Shown: piece after piece, positions 15,856-25,412 of the stretch
How the letters are laid out: each line of letters opens with the position of its first letter
How positions within the stretch are numbered: position 1 is the stretch's first letter
NCBI GenBank assembly: GCA_014729705.1
Contig: WJJK01000031.1
Location: 1 to 32,991 of the forward strand
Reading direction: 5' to 3'
DNA: 32,991 bases
DNA from: Candidatus Altarchaeales archaeon
GTDB taxonomy: Archaea > Altiarchaeota > Altiarchaeia > IMC4 > SCGC-AAA252-I15
Made by a program: the position numbers and the translations under genes
The notes under the pieces: model-generated
Database searches by the model: none
Seen by the model: only the letters and a program-made list of their open reading frames with translations
Told to the model about the DNA's origin: nothing

Positions 15856-18800
15856 ATGTCATCTGAGATTTTCAACCTCAATTCGCTTCCTACAAACGAC
15901 ACGGTATCTCGTGGGGCTCGTGTAGGACAGAAGAATGCTAGAACGACTAAGACCGTTTCTGTAGGCCCCGAAGACAACGTAAAAACGGGGGAGCAAAATG
16001 TCAATGCTGATTACCTCGTTGAGTCTTCTCTCATAGGAAATGATCTTAAAGGTTATGGTACGTTCACACCGGAGAGTCCCGTTGTTACAGGGTACACAGG
16101 TCCTGTAGACCTGAACAATGGTGATGTGATCCGTGCCTCAGGGGACACTACGTTCTATACGGTTACAGGTTTAGACGGGACTAACCTGTATGTGGCCTCT
16201 AAGTATCAGGGAGAAACAAGCGTATCCGGGGTCTGTACTATACGTAAGACTAAGCTGGATAGTGCTAAGTATATAAGAGCTAAGGGTGTCGGTTCTTCCA
16301 CAGTTGTTGTATATGACAAGAATAAGAATGAGTGGTCAGTAACTGGATCAGAGGGTGTGACAGGTCCTTTTGTAGCTCCTACAGGAGAAACTGGTCTTGA
16401 TACGGGGATGTCTATAGAGTTCCTGCCGGGTGCGTCTCAGGCACAGCCTGATTTGATGACTGTAGATACGGTCTATAAGACCCTTGTTAAAAACAACAGC
16501 AATGAAATAACGGATCTCGGTCTGAGCCCTATTCCTTACCCTCATGAGACGCTGAAGGTTTATTGGGGATCCACAGATGGAACTTTAGAGGAAAAGACAG
16601 AGTTCATACCAGGGTCGGGTAGTTTCGCAGGGGATTATATTGTCAACTACTCTCAGAATCCTACTCTTCAGTGGCCTAGACCCCCACTTTCTGAGCGTCA
16701 GGTAGCCTACATTAAATTCTTAGGTGACCTGGAGGATGAGGTTCAAGTTGAGGCTATAGATGCTACATTCCAGGGGGGATTCCCTGTAACAAAAGCATCA
16801 GAAGAAGCTGATGCTCCGAACGTCTCGGTTAGAGATATTATACCAGATTCAGATAGCGTGAAGGTTGGCGGTACTGCACTCACGCGCAACAGCGAGTATC
16901 TCATCAATACCGCTGCCGGTATCGTCAACCTTATCACGCACCAGTATCAGGAAGAGCTTGTAGATACAGTTTCTTATCCTAAACGTCTTATGTGGGACGG
17001 CGTGAGCGTGATCCGCGGTGTAGGCAAAAACGATCTCACGAATCCGGACACTGTAAACAATGAAAACCTAGTTATCTCAGGTGTCACAGGGCTACAGGGC
17101 ATTACGGGTGTCGTCTATTTCGAGGACACAGATGACAACAACCTAATACGTGAGACAGACTACTCCCTCGAGTATACATCAGGTGCGATACGGCTTACTC
17201 AACCAATTCAGGAAGATGAAGCTGTGTTGGTATCATACTATGTCGAAGGGGAGGATGAAGAAAAAGAAAAGGTGGCGTCTAATTATCTGCGTACGAGCAG
17301 ATATCCTGTTTTACGTGATTCGGTCGTAATGACAAAGCGCCAGGACACGACACAGAGTGCGGGTGTCACAGTCATGATCGAAGGTCAAGATTTTGACATC
17401 TCTTACCTCACAGGATGGATTACGATTTACGATACAGACCTTCTTTCTGAGGAAGACTTCCAGGTTGAAGTGTCGTATACACCGATGTCTCCCATAAACT
17501 GTATCCTACAACAAAACCCTAATGATGATACCTTCTATAGGATGACTATTGTAGACGATCATCTTAAGATAGTGGGTGACCCTAGCACATTTGTATATGA
17601 AGTTGAGAACCCGATTGCTTCAGTGCTCCAGACAGATTATTTCAAAAAGCCCACCGATCCGGATCGTTATTCTTATAATGGTTCGTTAGCGGATAGTGAC
17701 TTTTTGTATATAAGAAACGGTACCGACCCTCTGAAAACCTTGGATACTGCAGGCTATACATATGAGGATGATAAGAGACAAATAACTCTTGACGTGGCTG
17801 TCAACGATAATATCCCTACGGACACAGACGACATACTGGCTACGTACAATGTAGTATCGGATGTTCTCCCGTACGCTCCTTTACAGCCTATTTTTCCTGT
17901 TATCAGTGAAGGCGGTAACAGTATTGTCATTGAGGGATTTGATAGGACAGACCTTCTTAAACCAAATAAGCTTCTTCGTATAGATAACTTCGACCCGGTC
18001 GCCACATATTACTTCCGTATCAAATCTGTAGTGTATGCTAATGGCAATACAACGGTCACTTTTTATGGGACTTTTCCAGAAGATATAAGGATCCCTACGT
18101 TTTACACGTTTGATGATTTCGTGTCTTGGGAAGAGATACCAGAAGCTACAGAGGTAAACAGGAGCGCGCTTAAGGGATCTACGTCACTCCAGTTCCGTGG
18201 GGTGACCTTAGAGTTTCTAGAACTTGTTCGGACAGATGGTCTGCTTTTAGTTAATGGTACCGATGTATACACAGTGACGTCGGTGGAGCAGAGTGGCACA
18301 GAGGCTACGGTCAATATCTTCCCGAAGCTTCTGGGGCCAGTCACTGGAGATGTATATGCCTCAGATCTTCCCGTTGTGGCTGAGGGGGAGGCTACACTTC
18401 AGCCGATGCACCATGTGATAGATGACCCCGAACAGCCTGCTTTTACCATATGGTATCAACCTCCAACGGACGCACAAGGCACAGTCTTGTTCGAGGGGTC
18501 AGCAAATATCCTTATTACAGAGGATAGCTTGGTCCTGTATGAATCTATAGAGGGTATCTCTAATCCTTCGCCTTATGTATACACTCTTTCTTCTTATGGA
18601 TCTATACGAGCGTTGGTAGATGCGATTAAGGCTACAAAGTCTACGTTCGCACAGCACGTTGATGTGCTTCCGAATGTTCCTGAGTACTACCCCTTCACGA
18701 CACTACCAAGCCACGTTGCAGAGGAGTTGTATTTCTTGCCTAATGGTGCTTGGAGCTCGACGCTCATCATACCTTTTGAGGAAGGCGCTTTACAGCAGGC

Positions 18801-21800
18801 TCCGTATACAGTTACGATAGCACCTGAGCTGAAGCGGAGAACTATCCTCGAGGCAGTGAAGGATAGCTCTTCTTTCGATGTTCCTGAGATAGACCGTACG
18901 TCTCTGTTTGGGTCTGGGGATTTCCTGTACTTCTTGGACCAGATAGAAGGGACACGTTACTTCTTTGAGGTGGTAAGCTCTAATTTGGTACCCACGGACA
19001 ACCCGGAAGACACGCGCGTCTTTTTGTCTGATACCTTTAGGGAGAATCTTCTTGATCCTCGTCTGTTCAGAGGTACCGGAGTTTCTTGGCAGAACGTTGA
19101 GGACCAGATGCTCAGCGTGGATTATACCAATTCTACGGTGACCTTCTCCGGTACCAGCACGTCCATCGCTTCTGGGATCCTTCTTAAGTTCTCAGATATG
19201 TATGTGTACAACGTCGACGAGGTAACTCAGGGCACTGCAGACTACACACTTAAATTGGCCCCTGCGATATCCTCGAATGTTACCGTGCAGAATTTTGAGG
19301 GATACGTACAGCGTACTGCACAGGGTATTGCGTGGACAGAACTTTCTAATTTAAATGAGACACGCTTGGTACAGGACTCAGACTATGGTATAGTTACGGG
19401 GGGTATAACACTTACGAGGCCTGTACAGCGCCTCGAACGTTTCCGCTTGAGTTACATGGGAATTGATACACATGCTGAGGATGAAGGAAAAGCTGTCACA
19501 TGCACCTGTAAGTACTTCACATCTCTCAGCGCTAACTCACAAGTAGATGTGTACTTGGATTACCTGAATATTGACCAGTTCTATCTTCAGAAACTTACGG
19601 AAGAGCGCTTCCTGGAGATTGTAACCGTTCCTCAGATGGAGCAGATCCTACAACAGAAGGGTGGCTCTGGGGGACAATCCGCGGACACAGGAGCCACGGA
19701 TGATTCAATCCCTGCGTATGAGGGAGGACTTGCCGACAAGTACTATCGTCTTCGTGATGAGAAGATTAAGATGCAGCTTTATCTACGCATCTACAAGTGG
19801 TATAAAGCCAGGCTTCGTAGCTTTGCGTCAGAGTTGCAGCTTACGATGGGATTTCAGTTAGGTAACAGCAACTCAGTAGGTACGCGAAACGGGCACTACA
19901 CACTTCAAGACGCATATGTAGAGAACGGTGATTACACACTCACGACAGACTCAGATATCCAACAGATACAGAACGGTTTTTCTAAGTTCTTCCCGGTAGG
20001 ATATGAGGGTACTGCTCCTTTGTACTATGACAGGTTCTCCAACGAGTACAGGACCTACAACGAGGTTTTCTGTTACAACCTAAATTACTATGATGAGTCC
20101 GGAAACTTTTTACGTAGCGAGGGTCGCGCGAAGTCGGTAAACCCGTATTGGGTTCAAAATCTTGACTATACAATTTTAAACAATACGAGTGATAATCTGG
20201 TCGCTTATTATGAGCGTGAGATCCCATCAGATGACCGCACATTCAGTGCTGATGATACGGCTTATAGCTGGCTCCGCAGGATATCTACAGGAGACACTTT
20301 CGAGATAGAAGGGTATAAGGACTCACACACAATAGGTTCTTTTAGCTCTGGTACGGATAAGGTAAGCCAAAAACCTTATGATGCTATCGTTTTGGCTGAA
20401 AATACTACTTTCTCAGAGAAGGGCATCCGGTCATTTAATATCACGGTTAGATCCGGTGTGCCGTACTACGTAACGGATGAGGGGTCCGTCACGCTCTCAG
20501 ATCTAGAAGCTGCATTAAGCGGAGAGGGCTATAATATCATTGTCAAGCGCCAGCAGGTGGAACCCTTCCCAATGTATGATGATGAGTTCAGCTATGGGCG
20601 TAAGCTCGAGGGCGGGGCTGTAGACGGACATGTGCGGGATAAAGATCGCATAAAGAAATTCTCTCTCGCCGCTCTTCTTACTATTCTCTTCGGGGTACCT
20701 GCTGTAAAGAGGCATAAATATGTTACAGTTCAGGTCGGGAGATATGACGAGAACTCTTTGGCGTTTACTACTGTGGAAAACATAAGTGTGGACCTGTCTG
20801 AGTTGAATTTCTTCCAGGAGCGTAAGGTTTCTACAACCGAGGATGCCCTTTACGAGAACTATCGAGATGAACCAAATGACTCTCTTAAGGGATTTGATAA
20901 GTATTTCTATTTGTCGTTCGAGAAGATCTATGATGAGAAGGAACGCCGTGGGTATCGTGAAGGTTTTGTCCTACGTACGAAAGACCGTAATCTTTGGTTC
21001 CGGTTTGTATTGGGCGGCTCTACACAGGTAGCTGATGAGTATGGTTTCACCACAAGTGAAGTTTATAAGAACTTCTACTATCCGGATAACATGTACCGTT
21101 ATCTCCTCCTTGAGAAACAGGCGTGGGAAATTGAGGAGATGATCATACGGGATATCTACGATTACAACGATAAGATCGCGCGAGCCTTCAACGAGGGTCA
21201 GATCAATCTTGCATATATTAGCAAGTTCAAGGGATACCTGGCGCAGTACATAGACGGAGAACCCGCCGGTATCTCAGAATGGATAGCTTCTCGCATATCT
21301 AAGTATGCTCCTCACTTGGCGTTTTTCCTTGGGGCATATACTTCAGATGGAGACGCGGGACCTCTCAATGGTATTCTTAAGCCTGATGGATTGCATGATG
21401 AAGATAGTGCCTCGGCAGCTATTGCTCAAACTTTTAAGGATACAACCGATGCCAAGGAGGATTACACTAACTTCTATGCTAAGTACCAGACTTTCTCGGG
21501 TCTAAACCACATTAATAATCAGGACTGGAAGTATGATTATATAAGATGGGTTTTGTCTCTAGAAGAAGGCCTAATGTATCAGAAGGATGCTCGTGTTTTG
21601 TACGACGAATCCGGGCAGATAAAGATGGGTTTGCGAGAGCTCCAGGCTCTGAGATTTAGAAAATCTCCAAACACTACATATACCTTCTCCAATACTTCAT
21701 ACACGGTAACGTCCACGGCGCTCAGCATAACCACTACGGTGGGTTTTGGAGGGTCTGAATCTTCAACACTTACATACTCCTATAATCTTCTTTCTAAAGG

Positions 21801-24800
21801 ACAGTATAAGACTCTAGATACGCTCGTTGGAGAAATTAATTCCCAGAAGTTAAGAGGGGTAAATATCTTCCAAGCCGAGGTTCTGTTTGATCATTATCCT
21901 TATGGTTCTCAGACTACTGAAAATCTTCTCCAAGGGACATGGAGTGCGAATTTATCTACATGGGCGACCTCCTTACTAACGAATGTTGCTGACCACCGTG
22001 TAGCTGACCCAAGGATTCTTTTCCTCAATAAGTTTCTTGAAGATTCTGTACCGCTGGATCATGTACGTCTTGAGGATCGTGAAGGAACTCTCTCTGGTGT
22101 CACAGGAATGGCTCCTTCTGAGAATCCCTTAGGAGTGTGGCCTATATATACCTCTAATGGGAACCCTAATAAAGAACCTATTGAAGGTTTGCCCGTAGCC
22201 GGTGAGTGGGAAACTCTAGAGGACAATGTCTTTGATGTCATACAGATACGCTCTATAGGGGCTCCGTGGACACTATCTTTTTCGGATATGGAGGATGGAG
22301 ACTTTAAAGATTATATGGGACCTCCTTCAATTTTAAAGAAAATTGATGATGAGGGCGCTATCTCTAGCGTAGAGTTGTCCCAGCTTCGCTCTTCTGTAGT
22401 TTCTAACCAACCCCAGGTGACTATACTTAAGAAGTTAGTACTAACTAGGCGTGGTGTTCAAGACACAGTGGTTGAGTATAATCTCCGTCAATACTCTACT
22501 ATAAATAAGCTTGTGGAAGCTATTAACGCTACCAGGTTTAATAAAGACGGTATTGTTGACCCCGAGGGAGATAGGCAGTACTTTGAGGCCCGTCTTGTAG
22601 GTGACAAAGATTTACAGGGTGAGGTAAATAGTTATGAACTTATGGCTGAATACGAGCAAATACGTAAGTCCTTTAGGGTCTACAGTAATGAGTACGAACA
22701 GGTAACTCGTTATTCTTTTACCCCCTCAGCCGGTCCAGTTATCTCTAACAATCCTTTGACTAATGTATTTGATTTAGAGACTGATATTAATAGCTCTGTG
22801 ATACGCGGTACGGATGACACACAGCTTTATAGTGCGGATTTGATCCAGAATGGATCAACGTTGAAACTTCAGCCTACACAGGGATATTTCCCAACGGGAG
22901 CATCTGATAGTGTGACCCTTGAGATTGATGGCTCTGTAGTAGGGGCAACGGGTGCCTTAGAATCTATCGAGCTGTCAGTACCAAATCCAGGGAGTCTCAC
23001 AGGAGATTATCAGATACAGGAGTCAACGTATGAGATACCTGAGACGCAAGATGAACTCATTCTATCGTCTAAGATAAGGTACTTTAGTGATAGCTTGGCT
23101 AAGACATCGGGGGCATCTTCTCAGCTCAATGATTATGTAGTGGGGTGGCAATTAGCTGAGGATCCAAATGAAACAGGGGGCTCGGTCACTCTTCGAGCGC
23201 CACGGAATCGGTATAGCCTGTACTCTACGCATAACTTCAATATAGAGGGACCAGAAGCCGCTTATCAGACCACACTGAGTAGCTTCCCGCTTGGACTACG
23301 CAAAGACATCCTGGCGTTTGATATCTATTGCTGGGATGATAAGAATCCAAGCGGTGAGAGATACTATGAGGTAAGGGACAATTGGATCTATTTCGTAAGT
23401 GCTAATGTGAAAAACCACGGTATCCCTCTTGCGGGATCGGGCCATCCTAATGCCCCCTATAATGAGAGCTTGGCAGATCTTTTAAGGAGAATAAACACAG
23501 ACCAAATCGTCAATAAGTATTTCTATGCAAATTTGAAGTTCACTCGTGAAAGCAAGCGGGACCCAGGATATTTCGAGTATACATACCTCCCGAACTTCAA
23601 GAAGGATGTACCAAAATCAACCCTGGATACGCTCTATTTGAGACAGGACGCTGCCTTAACGTTAAGGGATACGGAAGACGCAACGTATCGGATTAATCCT
23701 AATGGGGCTTTTGATCCGTCCAATACCGCTACGACGTACACGTCATCTAGCTTGGATATCAGGTCTGAGGTAAGAGTAATTTCTGTGTCTCCTGGAAACG
23801 GATATACATTTTCAGCATCGTCGTTTGTAGTCAATGATGGAGCAGACACACTATCGCTTTCTGCGACGTGGAAGTACAATTATAGTTATACGAAGACCTT
23901 CCTTTTCAGTGATGCGTCCACGGATTCTATATCAGAGCTTGTTAACGCTATCAACGCAGAAACCGTACCTGTAGACGGTACGCAGCTTTTTGACGCTGTT
24001 CTTCTTAACGATGATGATAGTGATGAGCTCTTGGCGACAAGCGGTAACTTGAATACTAGTTATGTAACGCTAACTAAAACAGGTTCTGTGAATGCTCTTA
24101 AGATAAAGATGAATACTACAGGAGGGGCCGGGTATACCGTACTGTCTCCTACTTACAGCATAAGAACACAGAGGGATAGGCTTATACTTAGGTGCACCAT
24201 CCAGTACAATGGGACGTACAATCCCCCAGCATACAACATTAGCTCGGGCAAGTACACACTTCTGTCTCTTACAGAGTCAATATCTAATTTGAAGCCTGTA
24301 TCTGACCCCATATTCACAGGGATATTCGATGCGAAAGTCTTTAACCTAGAATATGCTCTAGATGATGCATCGGAATTGTTGGATGTAAATACTTCTATCA
24401 CGGGGACTGTCTACGCAAAGTTTTTGGCTACGCATAGCTATGATTTGATTGGATATAGCTTATCATCTGTTGCTGCACTTATTAATGAAGACACTGTTGA
24501 GTCGGGCGTGACAGCCACATATGTCTCAGCTTACGGGACATATGAGGCGGGTTATTTACGTCCACAGCCTACGTACACAGCGATACCCACAGCAGTGACA
24601 GTGGACATGGATTTGAGAGAGGTACGGGGCGTGCGCCTTTTGAATATGGATAATCCGGGCATTATAACTGTAGAAGAGCTACAGCTGATAATCAACTCAT
24701 ATGAAAACTACAGAGTAGACCTTCCTGATTTGAGTACAAGTCTATCAGACTGGGTTGACTCCGTTAAGGGAGACACGCAAACTGGGATGCTGTCGGTAAC

Positions 24801-25275
24801 TGTCCTTCCTATGTCAGTGGAGAGTTCTCCATACGGGTTGATTGATGAGATAAGCGCGCAGTCACTTAGTACTAATGAACCGGCACATGTGTATTTCGGG
24901 GTGATGGGAGACATACGCTTCGTACAGATATCCGACTACAACCTGTATACGCAGATCAATTACATAAAAGAGCGTCTTGCTAAACCGTGGAAGAACTCTG
25001 AGGGGAAGGTGGTCCCAGACTATTATACCCCCGAGCAGTACAACACGAATAATCCGTACGCGATAGATGATGAGAACTTCCTGAATTGGCTCCGAAGTAC
25101 GCGTTACGGGCAGATTCGCAACAGCGTTATAAATGAGGCAACCGTTGCGAACATGTACTTCTGGCTGTATTTGAAGTTCCATAAGGAGTTTGGATGCGAC
25201 CAACAGAAGAAACTTCTCGAGGATCAAATCGAGAGGGACGAGAACGATCAAAAGATAATCGGACAGGCCACGTAG
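15856..25275 (+). CDS. Giant (3139-aa) baseplate-region/tail-associated protein, modular and repeat-containing
   Basis: Uninterrupted 9.4-kb ORF with SD (GAGGACGAG), in-line with the tail operon between spike and gp25/gp6-like genes. Multiple beta-rich repeats separated by helical stretches. Confidence 0.85.
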   Translation: MSSEIFNLNSLPTNDTVSRGARVGQKNARTTKTVSVGPEDNVKTGEQNVNADYLVESSLIGNDLKGYGTFTPESPVVTGYTGPVDLNNGDVIRASGDTTFYTVTGLDGTNLYVASKYQGETSVSGVCTIRKTKLDSAKYIRAKGVGSSTVVVYDKNKNEWSVTGSEGVTGPFVAPTGETGLDTGMSIEFLPGASQAQPDLMTVDTVYKTLVKNNSNEITDLGLSPIPYPHETLKVYWGSTDGTLEEKTEFIPGSGSFAGDYIVNYSQNPTLQWPRPPLSERQVAYIKFLGDLEDEVQVEAIDATFQGGFPVTKASEEADAPNVSVRDIIPDSDSVKVGGTALTRNSEYLINTAAGIVNLITHQYQEELVDTVSYPKRLMWDGVSVIRGVGKNDLTNPDTVNNENLVISGVTGLQGITGVVYFEDTDDNNLIRETDYSLEYTSGAIRLTQPIQEDEAVLVSYYVEGEDEEKEKVASNYLRTSRYPVLRDSVVMTKRQDTTQSAGVTVMIEGQDFDISYLTGWITIYDTDLLSEEDFQVEVSYTPMSPINCILQQNPNDDTFYRMTIVDDHLKIVGDPSTFVYEVENPIASVLQTDYFKKPTDPDRYSYNGSLADSDFLYIRNGTDPLKTLDTAGYTYEDDKRQITLDVAVNDNIPTDTDDILATYNVVSDVLPYAPLQPIFPVISEGGNSIVIEGFDRTDLLKPNKLLRIDNFDPVATYYFRIKSVVYANGNTTVTFYGTFPEDIRIPTFYTFDDFVSWEEIPEATEVNRSALKGSTSLQFRGVTLEFLELVRTDGLLLVNGTDVYTVTSVEQSGTEATVNIFPKLLGPVTGDVYASDLPVVAEGEATLQPMHHVIDDPEQPAFTIWYQPPTDAQGTVLFEGSANILITEDSLVLYESIEGISNPSPYVYTLSSYGSIRALVDAIKATKSTFAQHVDVLPNVPEYYPFTTLPSHVAEELYFLPNGAWSSTLIIPFEEGALQQAPYTVTIAPELKRRTILEAVKDSSSFDVPEIDRTSLFGSGDFLYFLDQIEGTRYFFEVVSSNLVPTDNPEDTRVFLSDTFRENLLDPRLFRGTGVSWQNVEDQMLSVDYTNSTVTFSGTSTSIASGILLKFSDMYVYNVDEVTQGTADYTLKLAPAISSNVTVQNFEGYVQRTAQGIAWTELSNLNETRLVQDSDYGIVTGGITLTRPVQRLERFRLSYMGIDTHAEDEGKAVTCTCKYFTSLSANSQVDVYLDYLNIDQFYLQKLTEERFLEIVTVPQMEQILQQKGGSGGQSADTGATDDSIPAYEGGLADKYYRLRDEKIKMQLYLRIYKWYKARLRSFASELQLTMGFQLGNSNSVGTRNGHYTLQDAYVENGDYTLTTDSDIQQIQNGFSKFFPVGYEGTAPLYYDRFSNEYRTYNEVFCYNLNYYDESGNFLRSEGRAKSVNPYWVQNLDYTILNNTSDNLVAYYEREIPSDDRTFSADDTAYSWLRRISTGDTFEIEGYKDSHTIGSFSSGTDKVSQKPYDAIVLAENTTFSEKGIRSFNITVRSGVPYYVTDEGSVTLSDLEAALSGEGYNIIVKRQQVEPFPMYDDEFSYGRKLEGGAVDGHVRDKDRIKKFSLAALLTILFGVPAVKRHKYVTVQVGRYDENSLAFTTVENISVDLSELNFFQERKVSTTEDALYENYRDEPNDSLKGFDKYFYLSFEKIYDEKERRGYREGFVLRTKDRNLWFRFVLGGSTQVADEYGFTTSEVYKNFYYPDNMYRYLLLEKQAWEIEEMIIRDIYDYNDKIARAFNEGQINLAYISKFKGYLAQYIDGEPAGISEWIASRISKYAPHLAFFLGAYTSDGDAGPLNGILKPDGLHDEDSASAAIAQTFKDTTDAKEDYTNFYAKYQTFSGLNHINNQDWKYDYIRWVLSLEEGLMYQKDARVLYDESGQIKMGLRELQALRFRKSPNTTYTFSNTSYTVTSTALSITTTVGFGGSESSTLTYSYNLLSKGQYKTLDTLVGEINSQKLRGVNIFQAEVLFDHYPYGSQTTENLLQGTWSANLSTWATSLLTNVADHRVADPRILFLNKFLEDSVPLDHVRLEDREGTLSGVTGMAPSENPLGVWPIYTSNGNPNKEPIEGLPVAGEWETLEDNVFDVIQIRSIGAPWTLSFSDMEDGDFKDYMGPPSILKKIDDEGAISSVELSQLRSSVVSNQPQVTILKKLVLTRRGVQDTVVEYNLRQYSTINKLVEAINATRFNKDGIVDPEGDRQYFEARLVGDKDLQGEVNSYELMAEYEQIRKSFRVYSNEYEQVTRYSFTPSAGPVISNNPLTNVFDLETDINSSVIRGTDDTQLYSADLIQNGSTLKLQPTQGYFPTGASDSVTLEIDGSVVGATGALESIELSVPNPGSLTGDYQIQESTYEIPETQDELILSSKIRYFSDSLAKTSGASSQLNDYVVGWQLAEDPNETGGSVTLRAPRNRYSLYSTHNFNIEGPEAAYQTTLSSFPLGLRKDILAFDIYCWDDKNPSGERYYEVRDNWIYFVSANVKNHGIPLAGSGHPNAPYNESLADLLRRINTDQIVNKYFYANLKFTRESKRDPGYFEYTYLPNFKKDVPKSTLDTLYLRQDAALTLRDTEDATYRINPNGAFDPSNTATTYTSSSLDIRSEVRVISVSPGNGYTFSASSFVVNDGADTLSLSATWKYNYSYTKTFLFSDASTDSISELVNAINAETVPVDGTQLFDAVLLNDDDSDELLATSGNLNTSYVTLTKTGSVNALKIKMNTTGGAGYTVLSPTYSIRTQRDRLILRCTIQYNGTYNPPAYNISSGKYTLLSLTESISNLKPVSDPIFTGIFDAKVFNLEYALDDASELLDVNTSITGTVYAKFLATHSYDLIGYSLSSVAALINEDTVESGVTATYVSAYGTYEAGYLRPQPTYTAIPTAVTVDMDLREVRGVRLLNMDNPGIITVEELQLIINSYENYRVDLPDLSTSLSDWVDSVKGDTQTGMLSVTVLPMSVESSPYGLIDEISAQSLSTNEPAHVYFGVMGDIRFVQISDYNLYTQINYIKERLAKPWKNSEGKVVPDYYTPEQYNTNNPYAIDDENFLNWLRSTRYGQIRNSVINEATVANMYFWLYLKFHKEFGCDQQKKLLEDQIERDENDQKIIGQAT
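19657..19728 (+). other. Flexible Gly/Ser-rich linker inside the giant protein
   Basis: Encodes KGGSGGQSADTGATDDSIPAYEGG between two helix-rich segments. Confidence 0.5.
21668..24560 (+). repeat. Protein-level repeat region of the giant ORF (IN-type modules)
   Basis: Recurring pattern Y-x-L...(Y/S)-x-(T/S)-(L/I)...(A/E)IN...(F/Y)xAxL: GEINSQKLRGVNIFQAEVL, EAINATRFNKDG...YFEARL, TDINSSVIRGTDDTQLYSADL, NAINAETVPVDGTQLFDAVL, ESISNLKPVSDPIFTGIFDAKV, ALINEDTVESGVTATYVSA. Confidence 0.6.
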
Positions 25276-25412
25276 CAAAGATTAGGGTCGTTAGAGCAGG
25301 GTCGGGTAATAGCGAGCTTAAAGGACATCTAAAGGCTCTTATGTATCATATGGAGAGGCTGTTGAAGGTTGAAATGAAAGAGGCTACTCGTCGCATAAAG
25401 AGGAAGCTATAA
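25194..25412 (+). CDS. Possible small basic protein, 5' end overlapping the giant ORF (start uncertain)
   Basis: 72 aa. Its stop overlaps the next start (TAATG at 25410-25414), and it fills the 136-nt gap between the giant ORF and the next gene. C-terminal part GHLKALMYHMERLLKVEMKEATRRIKRKL is helical and basic. Confidence 0.4.
   Translation: MRPTEETSRGSNREGRERSKDNRTGHVAKIRVVRAGSGNSELKGHLKALMYHMERLLKVEMKEATRRIKRKL

Noticed and set aside
15701-15925. 74-aa plus-strand ORF spanning the triple-repeat gene end and giant gene start
   Set aside because: Overlaps two better-supported ORFs on both sides.
16081-17130. Recurring VTG/TGP/TGETG tripeptides in the giant protein considered as a collagen-like segment
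   Set aside because: Not a continuous Gly-X-Y register; scattered short motifs in beta-rich sequence.
24862-25278. 138-aa minus-strand ORF at the end of the giant gene
   Set aside because: Fully antisense to the giant ORF; no supporting start context.
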